From an uncultured Oscillospiraceae bacterium (lineage in GTDB: Bacteria; Bacillota; Clostridia; Oscillospirales; Oscillospiraceae): a stretch of DNA of 58,037 bases. The translations under genes and the position numbers were made by a program. Position 1 is the stretch's first letter, and every line of letters starts with the position of its first letter. The notes under the pieces were generated by a model. That model was not told where the DNA came from. It worked only from the letters and a program-made list of their open reading frames with translations, and made no database searches. Shown here one piece after another: positions 27,701 to 35,824 of this stretch. The DNA lies in contig CANQQU010000007.1 in NCBI GenBank assembly GCA_947626085.1, positions 1-58,037 of the forward strand, read 5' to 3'.

Positions 27701-28404
27701 TCCACCGGGGAGTAGCCCTGCTTGAGGACGATGGTCATGGTCTCGCTGCCCCTGGCGGCGGACTCCCGGGCGCACCCGAAGTCCAGCAGGCGGACCATGC
27801 CGTTTTCCAGCATCAGATTGTCGGGGCTGATATCCCGGTGGATCAGACCCAGGGCGTGCATGGATTCCAGGGCTCTGAACAGGGGCTCCACCATGGGCAG
27901 CAGCTCGGAAGCGGGGATCTTCCCGCCCTTCTGGGCCACCAGCTCCTTGAAGGTGGTGCCGTCCACATATTCCATGACGATGTAGGCGGTGTTGTTCTCC
28001 TGGAAGTAGTCCCGGACGGCCACGATTTGGGGGGTCTTGTCCATCCGGGCCATGGTCCGGGCCTCCCGGATGAACCGCTCCCGGCCCTTTTCGTAGCCCT
28101 GCCCGGCGATGCCGGAGAAGCAGTTCACGGCGTTGGACACCCGGCAGTTCCGGGACACATGGTTCACGGGGTAATATTCCTTGACCGCGATCCGCAGCTC
28201 CAGCCGAGTGTCGCAGCCGATGTAGGTAATGCCGAAGCCGCCCTCTCCCAGGACCCGGCCCAGCAGATACCGGCCGGCAAGGATGGTACCGGCGGGCAGC
28301 TGATGGGGCTGGGAAGTGTAGCTGCCGCCGGTGAGGCCGCAGTTGGGGCATGGCTCTCCGGGGACAACGGGGGTCATGCAATAGGGGCAATAGTGTTTTT
28401 CCAT
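24709..28404 (-). CDS. Transmembrane Ser/Thr kinase 1 with large beta-repeat ectodomain
   Basis: 1231 residues. N-terminal zinc ribbon (CPYC...CPNC, 6-22). Kinase domain (about 45-320) with G-loop GEGGFG, Lys in IAVKEYYP (K75), HRDISPDN (D191, N196), LLDFG (D208) and YSPVEQY. A Pro/Glu-rich linker (320-400), one membrane helix (403-425) and an exterior part of about 800 residues follow. The exterior is made of short beta strands with many Gly, Asn and Asp turns, resembling a right-handed beta-helix or adhesin stalk. The invariant catalytic-loop lysine of HRDxKxxN is replaced by Ser, as in the other two kinases here. Tandem repeats occur at 26663-26702 and 26750-26826. Last gene of the operon. 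No PASTA repeats, so it is not PrkC. Confidence 0.88.
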   Translation of the reverse strand: MEKHYCPYCMTPVVPGEPCPNCGLTGGSYTSQPHQLPAGTILAGRYLLGRVLGEGGFGITYIGCDTRLELRIAVKEYYPVNHVSRNCRVSNAVNCFSGIAGQGYEKGRERFIREARTMARMDKTPQIVAVRDYFQENNTAYIVMEYVDGTTFKELVAQKGGKIPASELLPMVEPLFRALESMHALGLIHRDISPDNLMLENGMVRLLDFGCARESAARGSETMTIVLKQGYSPVEQYQHKGQGPWTDVYSLAATMYYCLTGVTPPQALDRICEDELVPPRKLGADLTEAQEQALLFGMGLQPTRRFRSVREFYASLYQGVPVPVKPQVLYGPNYAQEALEEVPPEAEAPEEEASELDIPEAAPAETAPADAGEEVPQDAPWHFPPVPEQPAPPAATKKFNKKLWIPVAAACGAAVILAASIFFMARQGRPDPTIPGASASTGGAESTAESIQPAQPEGPTLRLSGDCTASFSQALADSSVGEIVLETGSWVDCEEGDLVINKPVLIEEGARIDCPSISVTVAPGAALTLRGYLWVENLTVQGYLRVEDLTVQGHAEFPDAGILDVQRQTDVIGGKIDVIGGEIEGSSSMISQGLLTVSGGGQVSIEDNGSLSVGCYLLESEDSIAIQGGSCNLDFGYNAAIVNEEALFADAVHVSDFQELKNAADAGAKAVVIDGSVTVPGDFPFGPDAALMISPEGALILESYDTPVSVDLLINRGTLAGPVNSRRFLNYGSAETSIYPAQLRDEEWQLFINLGETDVHGVTCFGQIFNLGVVRYTGESKHFSSPPLESFFFQHDFLNAASARLEVDTGMTFELGGVMTNNGAIVVQGGGDFRNYGQINQVTESASIDLSGNMLNDGYMNVISGHFQMGADSSVDGSGIFYVYYGADGGALAWDNRITCRTYLERDEGTDQEATTLEQLRAILAEGSAGRVVIPKGTVIQVPEDLQVYTPIMVHGELRMAPGTTLSLFGALLTVDGGTLEVDRMEAHDASQLVGRPGSDILFQPGGLLRLDGSSCGSFLYSGLELNGASVELEGRDTILVMDDARNLGDHLTLRGGASAFIRYLDGFSEPTQVQIENDAYLTVFGGTHLSNGATLTLRDSVMRNAGSFSMEDSTSLVLEGARANLCSFMGGLNLNSGSNIEIRGGYLEMWSRGDQQREIYADIVNDGTFRVATANLGGHVVNRGEIQIAESSIVTVYGTLENDGVIYTEDDSSALRTDGGAFTGPEPVRR
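26750..26826. repeat. 33-base in-frame tandem repeat in kinase 1 ectodomain
   Basis: Just over two copies of a unit encoding (V)ENLTVQGYLRV-like residues (ENLTVQGYLRV, EDLTVQGHAEF, preceded by LRGYLWV). A shorter 21-base repeat encoding DVIGGKI/DVIGGEI lies next to it at about 26663-26702. Confidence 0.75.
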
Positions 28405-28428
28405 AGGGTGATCACTCCTATATCCGCG

Positions 28429-30987
28429 TTAGTCGATCACAAAAAGGATGATCCAGTACTGCTCTCCATCCTCTGTCAGATAGTGGGCCAGGCCGATGCT
28501 GTTGTAGAACTGCCCGGCGTAGTCGGCGCTCTTCTCCGCGGGAATGGGCCCGGCGTAGTCGTCTGTGGCAAGGGCCATCAACAGATTGGAGAAGGGCGCG
28601 GTGCCATAGGAGCATCTGCCGAACGCAACTCCCTCCGGGCGGAAACGTTCCATCACATCGTCCCAGGTGAGATCTCCTGCCACTTCGCCGCCGGTGTATT
28701 CCTGCTGAGCCATGGCGTAGGCCGCCAGGGTGAGGTCGACAGCGGGCTGGATATTCGGCGCGTTGCCGCCCCGAAAATCATTGATGGCCTCCACCACCCG
28801 CATGAGGTAGATCCAGTCCTCCGATATAGTCTCGGACTCCAGGGCGTAGAAGGTATCCGGGTGGCTTTCATAGAGGGACGGGTCAAAGAGGCAGCGGCTA
28901 GGCAGGCCGATCTTTACCGACTTTGCGACCTTTTTCATGGACTCCTTCTCGATCCAATGGACTTCCCGCTCCTCGCCGTTCATGTCGAGGATCGTCTCCG
29001 GCACCTCGATGGTGGAAAGGCCGGAGGGGAGGTCCATCACGATGGCGTCAGGCTCGGTGGAATCCCAGCCGTAAATGATATCGTCGACAATGCAGTAGGC
29101 GTCCACATTGTAATCCGGGTCAATTTCAAAGGAGATATTCCGCTTCAATATCCGCACCGTGTTATCCAGCGCGCCGGGATTGCGGATCTTGGCGTTGTCG
29201 TCGGTCAGAATCACGCAGCGCAGACCGGTATCCGAGAAGGCTTCCCGGCCCACCGTGACATTGGAGAAGCAATAGACCATGCGCAGGGTAGAGCAGTTTC
29301 GGAAGGCGTTGGCCCCGATCGATTTCAGACAGACGGGAAGACTGATATTCGCCTGGGTCTTCGTCCCACGCCCGTCCGCGTAGAAGGCGCCGTCGGCAAT
29401 GGCGGTGATGGGCACGCCGCCTGCTTCAATGGGCATGTCGCCGATCTCGTCGCCCACAAAGCCCACGATGGTGGCGTTGTTCTCGTCGATGATCCGCACC
29501 TGGTAGTCGCCCACCATGATGGTATCCGGCGCTGTGTCCTCGGTCGGTTCGGTGGCCTCGGTGGTCGTGGGGGGAATGTTGGGGAGCGTGGGCTGGGCAA
29601 CGAGGGCGCCGGTGGGGGCGTTGGTGGAGGCGGTGTGATCATTGGGATCGTAGAGCGCGTAGGGCGAATCGTTCCGCCCCAGGACCAGCACCAGGATAAT
29701 CACCACCAGCGCCACCAGCACCACGGCAATACCACCGAAGATAGCGAGCTTTTTCGGCGGGATATTGTGGACCGCGCACCAGGTTTGGAACTTTTCCTTC
29801 GGCGCCTTCAAGCCCAATTTCGGGGGCCGGTGGACCGGCTGGGAAGGAGTCTGCCGCTGGGTAAAGGACGGGCCCTGCTGCTGACAGCTCTGCTGGCTGG
29901 GCGGAATTTGGGGCTGCGGAGTCTGTTGGGAGACCGGCGGCTGCTGGGGCTGCTGGGAAATGGAGGGCTGGACCGGCTGGGCCGGCTCAGGGACCGGCGG
30001 AGCGGGAATATAGACCTCCTGCTTCGGCGGCTCCTCCCAGAACAGCTGCTGGGCAAATTCCTCCATGGATTGGGTCCGGTTTCCGGGCTGCACCGCCATG
30101 GCGTGGAGCAGCGCCTGCTCCTGCTGAGGTGTCAGCCCGGCCCCCAGCTCGTTGGGCATACGGATGGGGTCCTCCTCCAGCCGCTCGGCGGAGGCGGGCG
30201 GGGTGACGCCGGTAAGGCAGTAGTAAATGGTGGCGGCCAGGGCGTACACGTCGGTCCAGGCGCCCTGCCCTCTGCGGGTGTACTGCTCGATGGGGGAGAA
30301 GCCCTGCTTCATCTGCATGGTCATGCTCTTGCCGGTGTTGGTGGACCGGGCGGAGCCGAAGTCCAGCAGCTTCAGGGTGCCGTCGGGCATCCACATGATA
30401 TTATCCGGGCTGATATCCCGGTGAATGACCCCCCGGGCGTGGAGCGTCCCCAGGTCGGCCAGCAGGGGCGGCAGCGTGGGCAGCAGAAGCTGGGCCGGGA
30501 AGCGCCCGCCCAGCTCCGCCATTTTCCGGTGCAGGGGGACGCCGTCCAGAAACTCCATCACCAGGTAGGCGGTGCCGTTGGCCTGGAAGAAATCCACCAC
30601 CTTCACCAGCGTGGGCAGATCGTCCTGGGCCAGGAGCATTTTCGCCTCCTCCAGGAAGCTATTCAGGCCCTTTAGATACAACTGCTCCTGGCCGGCCATC
30701 ACCTGCATGTCCCGGCCGTTCCCCGCGCGGAAGGCGCAGTAGCTGGGGAAATATTCCTTCACCGCCATCCGGCGGTGGGAGTTGACCTCCAAAGCGGCGT
30801 AGGTGATGCCGAAGCCGCCTTTGCCCAGGGCCGCGCCCAGCTGATAGGTGCGCAACCCGTTGCCGCTGGTCAGAATGGAGCCGACCAGCAGATCGATCCC
30901 CACTTGACCGGTCCAGTGCATGTTTCCGCCGCAGTAAGGACACCTGGAGCCGGAAGCGGGACGCATACAGTGGGGGCAGTACTCCAT
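28429..30987 (-). CDS. Transmembrane Ser/Thr kinase 2 with LRR and CAP-like ectodomain
   Basis: 852 residues from the ATG at 30987, which follows GAAGGAGGG; an ATG 30 bases upstream is in frame but lacks that spacing. Zinc ribbon CPHC...CPYC (4-19). Kinase domain about 48-320 with GKGGFG, K77 in MAVKEYF, HRDISPDN (D191) and LLDFG (D209). A Gln/Pro-rich linker (320-400) precedes one membrane helix (413-436). Outside: a Thr/Pro stretch, a BspA-type LRR segment (about 500-600: ITAIADGAF ... LKSIGANAF ... GREAF) and a C-terminal CAP/SCP-like domain (about 715-852: AINDFRGG ... GLAHYLTEDG ... YWIILFV). The His/Glu pair of classical CAP sites is not clear. The kinase part is nearly the same as in kinase 3, so the two arose by tandem duplication. 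Confidence 0.88.
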   Translation of the reverse strand: MEYCPHCMRPASGSRCPYCGGNMHWTGQVGIDLLVGSILTSGNGLRTYQLGAALGKGGFGITYAALEVNSHRRMAVKEYFPSYCAFRAGNGRDMQVMAGQEQLYLKGLNSFLEEAKMLLAQDDLPTLVKVVDFFQANGTAYLVMEFLDGVPLHRKMAELGGRFPAQLLLPTLPPLLADLGTLHARGVIHRDISPDNIMWMPDGTLKLLDFGSARSTNTGKSMTMQMKQGFSPIEQYTRRGQGAWTDVYALAATIYYCLTGVTPPASAERLEEDPIRMPNELGAGLTPQQEQALLHAMAVQPGNRTQSMEEFAQQLFWEEPPKQEVYIPAPPVPEPAQPVQPSISQQPQQPPVSQQTPQPQIPPSQQSCQQQGPSFTQRQTPSQPVHRPPKLGLKAPKEKFQTWCAVHNIPPKKLAIFGGIAVVLVALVVIILVLVLGRNDSPYALYDPNDHTASTNAPTGALVAQPTLPNIPPTTTEATEPTEDTAPDTIMVGDYQVRIIDENNATIVGFVGDEIGDMPIEAGGVPITAIADGAFYADGRGTKTQANISLPVCLKSIGANAFRNCSTLRMVYCFSNVTVGREAFSDTGLRCVILTDDNAKIRNPGALDNTVRILKRNISFEIDPDYNVDAYCIVDDIIYGWDSTEPDAIVMDLPSGLSTIEVPETILDMNGEEREVHWIEKESMKKVAKSVKIGLPSRCLFDPSLYESHPDTFYALESETISEDWIYLMRVVEAINDFRGGNAPNIQPAVDLTLAAYAMAQQEYTGGEVAGDLTWDDVMERFRPEGVAFGRCSYGTAPFSNLLMALATDDYAGPIPAEKSADYAGQFYNSIGLAHYLTEDGEQYWIILFVID

Positions 30988-31089
30988 ATCATAACCCTCC
31001 TTCTCTAAAAAACACAAACGCGGGTACTTCCCGTGGAAAGACGCGGAAAGCGCTTTATTTCTCGGGCCGGATTGCCACAGATACCGGCG

Positions 31090-33519
31090 CTAGGAGATCA
31101 CCAGAATGATCTCCCAGCAGTTGCTTCCGCTGTTAAAGTCGAACCACTTGGCGGCGCCCATGTAGGTGCAGTATTGGCCCTGGACTTCGGGAGTGGTTTC
31201 CGCGACGGCGTAGTTCTCCACCAAATACTCCTCAATCTCGCTGTAGGTGGCATTGCCGTAGACCGCCCTGAAGAACGACCAATTTTGCAGGCCTGCCTCA
31301 TTGATAACGGTGGACAATTCCCTGCCGTCGGGGCGGGCACCGCCGTTGTATTTCTCCTGGCAGAGGATGTTCGCCGCGTCGCACAGCACCGGGTCCGGCA
31401 GAATGGCCGGGGCGCCCCGGGGACGGGCGTTGTTGATCGCCTCGCAGAAGGCGCAGGTGGCGATCCAGAAGTCGGCGAGGGTATCGTCGTAGAGCGCGTT
31501 AAACGCCGTGACGCCGCCTCCCTGACTCTTGCAGAGGCTGAAATCAAAGCGGCAGTTGGGCGGCAGCGCCACAGTGGTCCCCGGACGGACGCCGGCGTCG
31601 GCCCCTTCCGCGATCCAAACGAACTCGTAGAGCGCATGGGCGTACTCCGCCGAGTTGGGCAGCTCGATGTTGACCTCGGTGCCGGACAGCAGCACCACCA
31701 CGGCGGTGGTCTGCTCCGTCAGGAGGTAGAAGGTGCCGTCCTCCAGGTTGTCGCACTCCTTCCATTTTCCGAAGCCGTCGTCCTTGTCCCGCTGGTAGAG
31801 CCGGACGTCGTCCGGCAGGTCCCAGCCGGAGGTGCCGCAGGTGGAATCGTAGACCCAGACCAGATGAATATCGGAATTGGCGAAGGCGTCCTTCTCACAG
31901 CGCACGTCGGAAAAGGCCTCCAGCATCCGCAGGTCCCGGCACTGGGCAAAAGCATTGGCGCCGATGGTCTTCAGTGTGTCCGGAAGCAGGACCCTTCCCC
32001 ACGCCTTCACGCCGGCGAACGCGCCGTCTTCAATGGCGGTGACGGGGATGCCGTTGATGCTGTCGGGGAGGACGCCGATCCGGTCGGCCCCGGTATAGCC
32101 GACGATGGAGGCGTTCTGATCGTTCACGATCCGGAACACGAACCCGTCGCTGTCCGTAACGGTGCGCTCCCCGCTTTGAGTGGTTTCAGGCGGCTGGGTA
32201 GACGTTTCAGAGGGCGGGGCAGAGGTTTCGGTGGGCGTGGAGCCCTCCGAGTTGGGCGCGGTAGGCTGCCGCGCGGGGGCCTGAGACCCGATCGTGCCGT
32301 CCGGCGGCTCCTGGATCGTGGGCTGGGACGCCTGCCGTGGCCACAGGACCACGGCGATGATCAGCGCCACCACCGCCAGGGCGATACCGCCGATGAGGGC
32401 CCGCTTCTTTGGCGGGACGCGCAGGATCTGAGGGATGACCTTTTCCTGCCAGAGCTGATGGATCGCCGGCGATTTCGCCGGGCCCTCCCCATCGGGGACC
32501 GCCGCTTTAGGAGCGTCCTGCTTCGGCGCCTCCTGTTTCGGCGGGGTCTCCCAGACCGGCTGTTCCTCCTGGAACAGCTTCTGGGCGAAATCCTCCATGG
32601 TGCGGGTCCGGTCTCCGGGCTGCACGGCCATGGCGTGGAGCAGCGCCTGCTCCTGCCCTTGTGTCACTTGGGCCCCCAGGGCGGTGGGCGGCTGCAAAGG
32701 GTCCTGCTCCAGCCGTTCCACGGAGGCGGGCGGCGTGACGCCGGTGAGGCAGTAGTAAACGGTGGCCGCCAGGGCGTAAACATCCGTCCAGGCGCCCTGG
32801 CCTCTGCGGGTGTACTGCTCGATGGGGGAGAAGCCCTGCTTCATCAGCGTGGTCATGCCGCCGCCGTTGCCGGTCGCTCTGGCGGAGCCAAAGTCGATCA
32901 GCTTCAAGGTGCCGTCCGGCGTCCACAGGATGTTGTCCGGGCTGATGTCCCGGTGGATGACGCCCCGGGCGTGGAGCGTCCCCAGGTCGGCCAGCAGGGG
33001 CGGCAGCGCGGGCAGCAGGACCTCCGGGGGGAACCTTCCCCCCAGCTCCGCCATTTTCCGGTGCAGCGGCACGCCGTCTATAAATTCCATCACCAGGTAG
33101 GCGGTGCCGTTGGCCTGGAAAAAGTCCACCACCTTTACCAGCGTCGCCAGGTCGTCCTGGGACAGGAGCATTTTCGCCTCCTCCAGGAAGCTGTTCAGGC
33201 CCTTTTGATAGATCTGCTCCTTGCCGGTCATCACCTGCACGTCCCGGGCGTTTCCGCTGCGGAAGGCGCAGTAGATGGGGAAATACTCCTTCACCGCCAT
33301 CCGGCGGTGGGAGTTGACCTCCAGGGCGACGTAGGTGATGCCGAAGCCGCCTTTTCCCAGGGCTACGCCCAGCTGGTAGGTGCGCAGGCCGTTGCTGCCG
33401 GTCAGGACGGTCCCGACAGGCAGATCCACGCCGGCCTGGCCGGCCCATTTCAGGGGCTTGCCGCAGTGGGGGCAAATTTCCCCGGCGGCGGGACGCATAC
33501 AGTGGGGGCAGTATTCCAT
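31090..33519 (-). CDS. Transmembrane Ser/Thr kinase 3 with LRR and CAP-like ectodomain
   Basis: 809 residues, paralogue of kinase 2. Zinc ribbon CPHC...CPHC (4-19). Kinase about 48-320 with GKGGFG, K77, HRDISPDN (D191) and D209. A shorter Lys/Pro linker precedes one membrane helix (374-393). The exterior Thr/Ser/Pro stretch is followed by a BspA-type LRR segment (VTAIEDGAF ... LKTIGANAF) and a C-terminal CAP-like domain (AINNARPRGAP ... WEIILVIS). The ectodomain has diverged far more than the kinase part, which suggests that the two kinases read different cues into the same output. Start ATG 33519 sits after GGGAGGG. A strong hairpin lies just upstream at 33560-33618. Confidence 0.88.
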   Translation of the reverse strand: MEYCPHCMRPAAGEICPHCGKPLKWAGQAGVDLPVGTVLTGSNGLRTYQLGVALGKGGFGITYVALEVNSHRRMAVKEYFPIYCAFRSGNARDVQVMTGKEQIYQKGLNSFLEEAKMLLSQDDLATLVKVVDFFQANGTAYLVMEFIDGVPLHRKMAELGGRFPPEVLLPALPPLLADLGTLHARGVIHRDISPDNILWTPDGTLKLIDFGSARATGNGGGMTTLMKQGFSPIEQYTRRGQGAWTDVYALAATVYYCLTGVTPPASVERLEQDPLQPPTALGAQVTQGQEQALLHAMAVQPGDRTRTMEDFAQKLFQEEQPVWETPPKQEAPKQDAPKAAVPDGEGPAKSPAIHQLWQEKVIPQILRVPPKKRALIGGIALAVVALIIAVVLWPRQASQPTIQEPPDGTIGSQAPARQPTAPNSEGSTPTETSAPPSETSTQPPETTQSGERTVTDSDGFVFRIVNDQNASIVGYTGADRIGVLPDSINGIPVTAIEDGAFAGVKAWGRVLLPDTLKTIGANAFAQCRDLRMLEAFSDVRCEKDAFANSDIHLVWVYDSTCGTSGWDLPDDVRLYQRDKDDGFGKWKECDNLEDGTFYLLTEQTTAVVVLLSGTEVNIELPNSAEYAHALYEFVWIAEGADAGVRPGTTVALPPNCRFDFSLCKSQGGGVTAFNALYDDTLADFWIATCAFCEAINNARPRGAPAILPDPVLCDAANILCQEKYNGGARPDGRELSTVINEAGLQNWSFFRAVYGNATYSEIEEYLVENYAVAETTPEVQGQYCTYMGAAKWFDFNSGSNCWEIILVIS

Positions 33520-33559
33520 GAGCGAACCCTCCCGTTTGATCTTTTAAAAGCCGCGACGC

Positions 33560-33618
33560 CCTCCGCCATCCGGGGGGCTGCCGGAAAGCCCCGGCAGCCC
33601 CCGATCCCGGACGGAGGA
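33560..33618 (-). promoter_or_regulatory. Large hairpin between the protease-FHA gene and kinase 3
   Basis: Inner stem GGGGGCTGCCGG / CCGGCAGCCCCC with an outer CTCCG/CGGAG extension, in the longest gap of the operon (115 bases). No U-run follows on the minus strand, so RNA processing, stability or partial attenuation is more likely than plain termination. Confidence 0.45.
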
Positions 33619-33634
33619 GGGACCTTTTCGCGTT

Positions 33635-35050
33635 TTACATTCCGGCCTTTTTCGCGATCTCGAAGACCTGGGTATCATTGCCCAGGCAGAACCGCTGCCC
33701 TTCCTTCAGCACCATGGGGGCGTTGGCGGCCAGCCGCTTGCCGTCCACGAAGGTGCCGTAGGTGGAGCCCAGATCAGTGAGGATCACCTGGCCGTTGACC
33801 ACCGCCACGCGGCAGTGGACGCCGCTGACGCCGGGAACCTTGGGATAGACCAGATCGTTCCGGCGGGGGTCCCGTCCGATCCGCAGCTGCCCGGCAATGG
33901 CGAACCGCCGGCCGGCGAAGCTGCCGGTGATGCCCTGGATGCGGTAGCCGGAGTCCCCGGGGATGGGCGCGTGAGGCGGCGCGCTGGGGGTAGAGGGCGC
34001 GGGGACGGGCTGAGGAGCTGCCACAACCGCGGGAACCTGCCGGGGACGGATCACCAGGATGTACACCGCCACGCCGGCGACGGCGACGGCGAGCACCGCC
34101 AGGACGATCAGGCCGATGAGCAGGAAGTTGGTGGTGGGCAGGGGCTCCCATTCGATCTTGTACTCGTCCAGCAGATCCCGGACGTAGTCGATCTCGATGG
34201 AGGCGTTGGTCTTGGCGTCACCGGTGGTGACGTCCTGGCCATAGCTCCAGGTGTTGACGCCTACCACCGCGCCCCGCTCGTCCAGCAGGGGACCGCCGGA
34301 GTTGCCATGGTTGATCTGGGCGGTGTGCTGGATGATCCGGGTGCTGGAGCCTAACATGTTAAAGGTGGTGTGCAGGGAGACGATGCCGCTGGTGACAGTC
34401 ACCTTCTCTATGCTGCCGGCATACTCATGGTCGCCGGTGATGATATCCAGGGTGGCCTCGTCGGTACTGCCGGGATAGCCCAGAGCGTAGACGCCGGAAT
34501 CCACTTCCCCATTTTCAGCCAGCAGGGGCAGGGCCACCCGGCCCTCCACTTTCTCGGCGGCGTGGATGATGGCCAGGTCGGGCTTGTCGCTGGGGGCCTG
34601 GTAGACGACGTCGCAGGGCACCACCCGGCTGGTATCCAGACCGGTGGTGGTGTCGAAGGCGTAGTCGTCCTTCAGAATGTAGATCCTGGTAGCAGTGGTC
34701 TTGCCGTATACCAGCTCGTAGCCCTCATTCTTGTGAGATTCCCTGGTGACGCCTTCAAAAACGTTGGAGACTTCCACCACATGGCGGTTGGTGACGAAGT
34801 ACTCTGTGGGCTGCCCAATTTTGCCGACGCCGAAGCCGGTACCCGAGACATTGCCGGCGAATACATCGGTGGCGTACTTGACGCTCTCCCCGGTGAACAG
34901 ATCCTTCTTATAAACGTCACAATAATACATGACCAGGATCCGAACCACGCCGTTTCTGGACTCGGCGGCGATGTTGGTCTTCTGGCAGCCGCAGAAGAGC
35001 GCGGCGAGCAGGCACACTGCAAGGATCAGACTGATAACTCTTTTTTTCAT
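33635..35050 (-). CDS. Membrane-anchored trypsin-like protease with cytoplasmic FHA domain
   Basis: 471 residues. N-terminal signal or lipoprotein-like leader (1-22, ending in LFCGC; a weak lipobox). A trypsin-fold protease domain (about 30-295) has the catalytic set H90 (VTNRHVV), D158 (KPDLAIIH) and S251 (NHGNSGGPL), as in the HtrA/Deg group but without a PDZ domain. One membrane helix (307-335) leads to a Pro-rich linker and an FHA domain (about 385-462) with IGRDPRRNDL, SGVHC and DLGSTYGTFVDG. The order puts the protease outside and the phospho-threonine reader inside. Its neighbours are two PP2C phosphatases and three kinases. This combination is uncommon. Confidence 0.88.
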   Translation of the reverse strand: MKKRVISLILAVCLLAALFCGCQKTNIAAESRNGVVRILVMYYCDVYKKDLFTGESVKYATDVFAGNVSGTGFGVGKIGQPTEYFVTNRHVVEVSNVFEGVTRESHKNEGYELVYGKTTATRIYILKDDYAFDTTTGLDTSRVVPCDVVYQAPSDKPDLAIIHAAEKVEGRVALPLLAENGEVDSGVYALGYPGSTDEATLDIITGDHEYAGSIEKVTVTSGIVSLHTTFNMLGSSTRIIQHTAQINHGNSGGPLLDERGAVVGVNTWSYGQDVTTGDAKTNASIEIDYVRDLLDEYKIEWEPLPTTNFLLIGLIVLAVLAVAVAGVAVYILVIRPRQVPAVVAAPQPVPAPSTPSAPPHAPIPGDSGYRIQGITGSFAGRRFAIAGQLRIGRDPRRNDLVYPKVPGVSGVHCRVAVVNGQVILTDLGSTYGTFVDGKRLAANAPMVLKEGQRFCLGNDTQVFEIAKKAGM

Positions 35051-35084
35051 GGTTAATACCCTCCGTTCGTTCTCTTTTCTTTAT

Positions 35085-35801
35085 TTACGGAATTTCCACC
35101 CATACGGCGGACGCGGTGTTATTGTCGTTGTCCGCGGGCACCCGGGCAAGGAGCCGGGTCCGCATTTTTTCCAGCCAATCCCGGGGATCGGCGGCGGCGT
35201 TCAGATCCGCCGCCATCTCCGGCTCGTTGACATACTCCCAAAAGCCGTCGGTACACAGCAGGAAGGCGTGGGCGCCGGGGGCCAGGACCTCGGCCTTGGA
35301 CTCCACGGTGGGCATGCTGTCCTGCCCCAGGGCCCGAAGCACCCGGTTCCGGTCCTCATGGAACCGGATCTGGTCCACGGTGATCTCCCCCATGAACACG
35401 GCGATCTGAGAAACGCTGTGGTCCCGGGTCTGGAAGACCAGCTTCCCATTGTAGAAGTGGTACAGCCGGGAATCGCCCACATGGCCCCAGGCCGCCAGAT
35501 TTCCGTCCAGCTCCAGGGCGACGATGGTGCTTTTCATAGCGCAGGCGGAGGTCTGAATGGCGACGATGCTGTCATGGGCAATGCGGAACAGGTTCTTGAT
35601 CTGCCCAGGGTCCGCGTTCCCGTCCCAATTTTCGCAAACGGCCTTCACCGCCGCGGCGGAGGCCCTTTCTCCGCCGCCGTGCCCGCCCAGGCCGTCCGCC
35701 ACCACGGTACACAGCTGTTCCGTTCCCAAGCGAACCTCCCGGGCGGAATCCTCGTTCCGGGGGCGGCCGCCGATGTTGGTATAGCTCGCGGTTCGCAGCA
35801 T
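35085..35801 (-). CDS. PP2C-family Ser/Thr phosphatase, cytosolic
   Basis: 238-residue stand-alone PPM/PP2C domain. Metal and catalytic motifs: RNEDS near the N-terminus, VVADGLGGHGGGE, GDSRLY, LLCTDGFWEYV and the C-terminal DNNTA. It would remove phosphate from Thr/Ser residues modified by the linked kinases. No membrane segment. It sits 23 bases after the second, membrane-bound PP2C gene in the same operon. Confidence 0.93.
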   Translation of the reverse strand: MLRTASYTNIGGRPRNEDSAREVRLGTEQLCTVVADGLGGHGGGERASAAAVKAVCENWDGNADPGQIKNLFRIAHDSIVAIQTSACAMKSTIVALELDGNLAAWGHVGDSRLYHFYNGKLVFQTRDHSVSQIAVFMGEITVDQIRFHEDRNRVLRALGQDSMPTVESKAEVLAPGAHAFLLCTDGFWEYVNEPEMAADLNAAADPRDWLEKMRTRLLARVPADNDNNTASAVWVEIP

Positions 35802-35824
35802 AGTTTCCTCCTTTTGCGGCGATC

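Noticed and set aside
26446..30675. A 1409-codon open frame on the plus strand across kinases 1 and 2
   Set aside because: It is the antisense shadow of two clear kinase genes, has skewed low-complexity composition (Gly/His/Val-rich) and no ribosome site. Long antisense frames are common here because of the high GC.
24709..33519. PrkC-type (PASTA) kinases
   Set aside because: No PASTA repeats are present outside the membrane; the ectodomains are LRR/CAP-like or beta-repeat.
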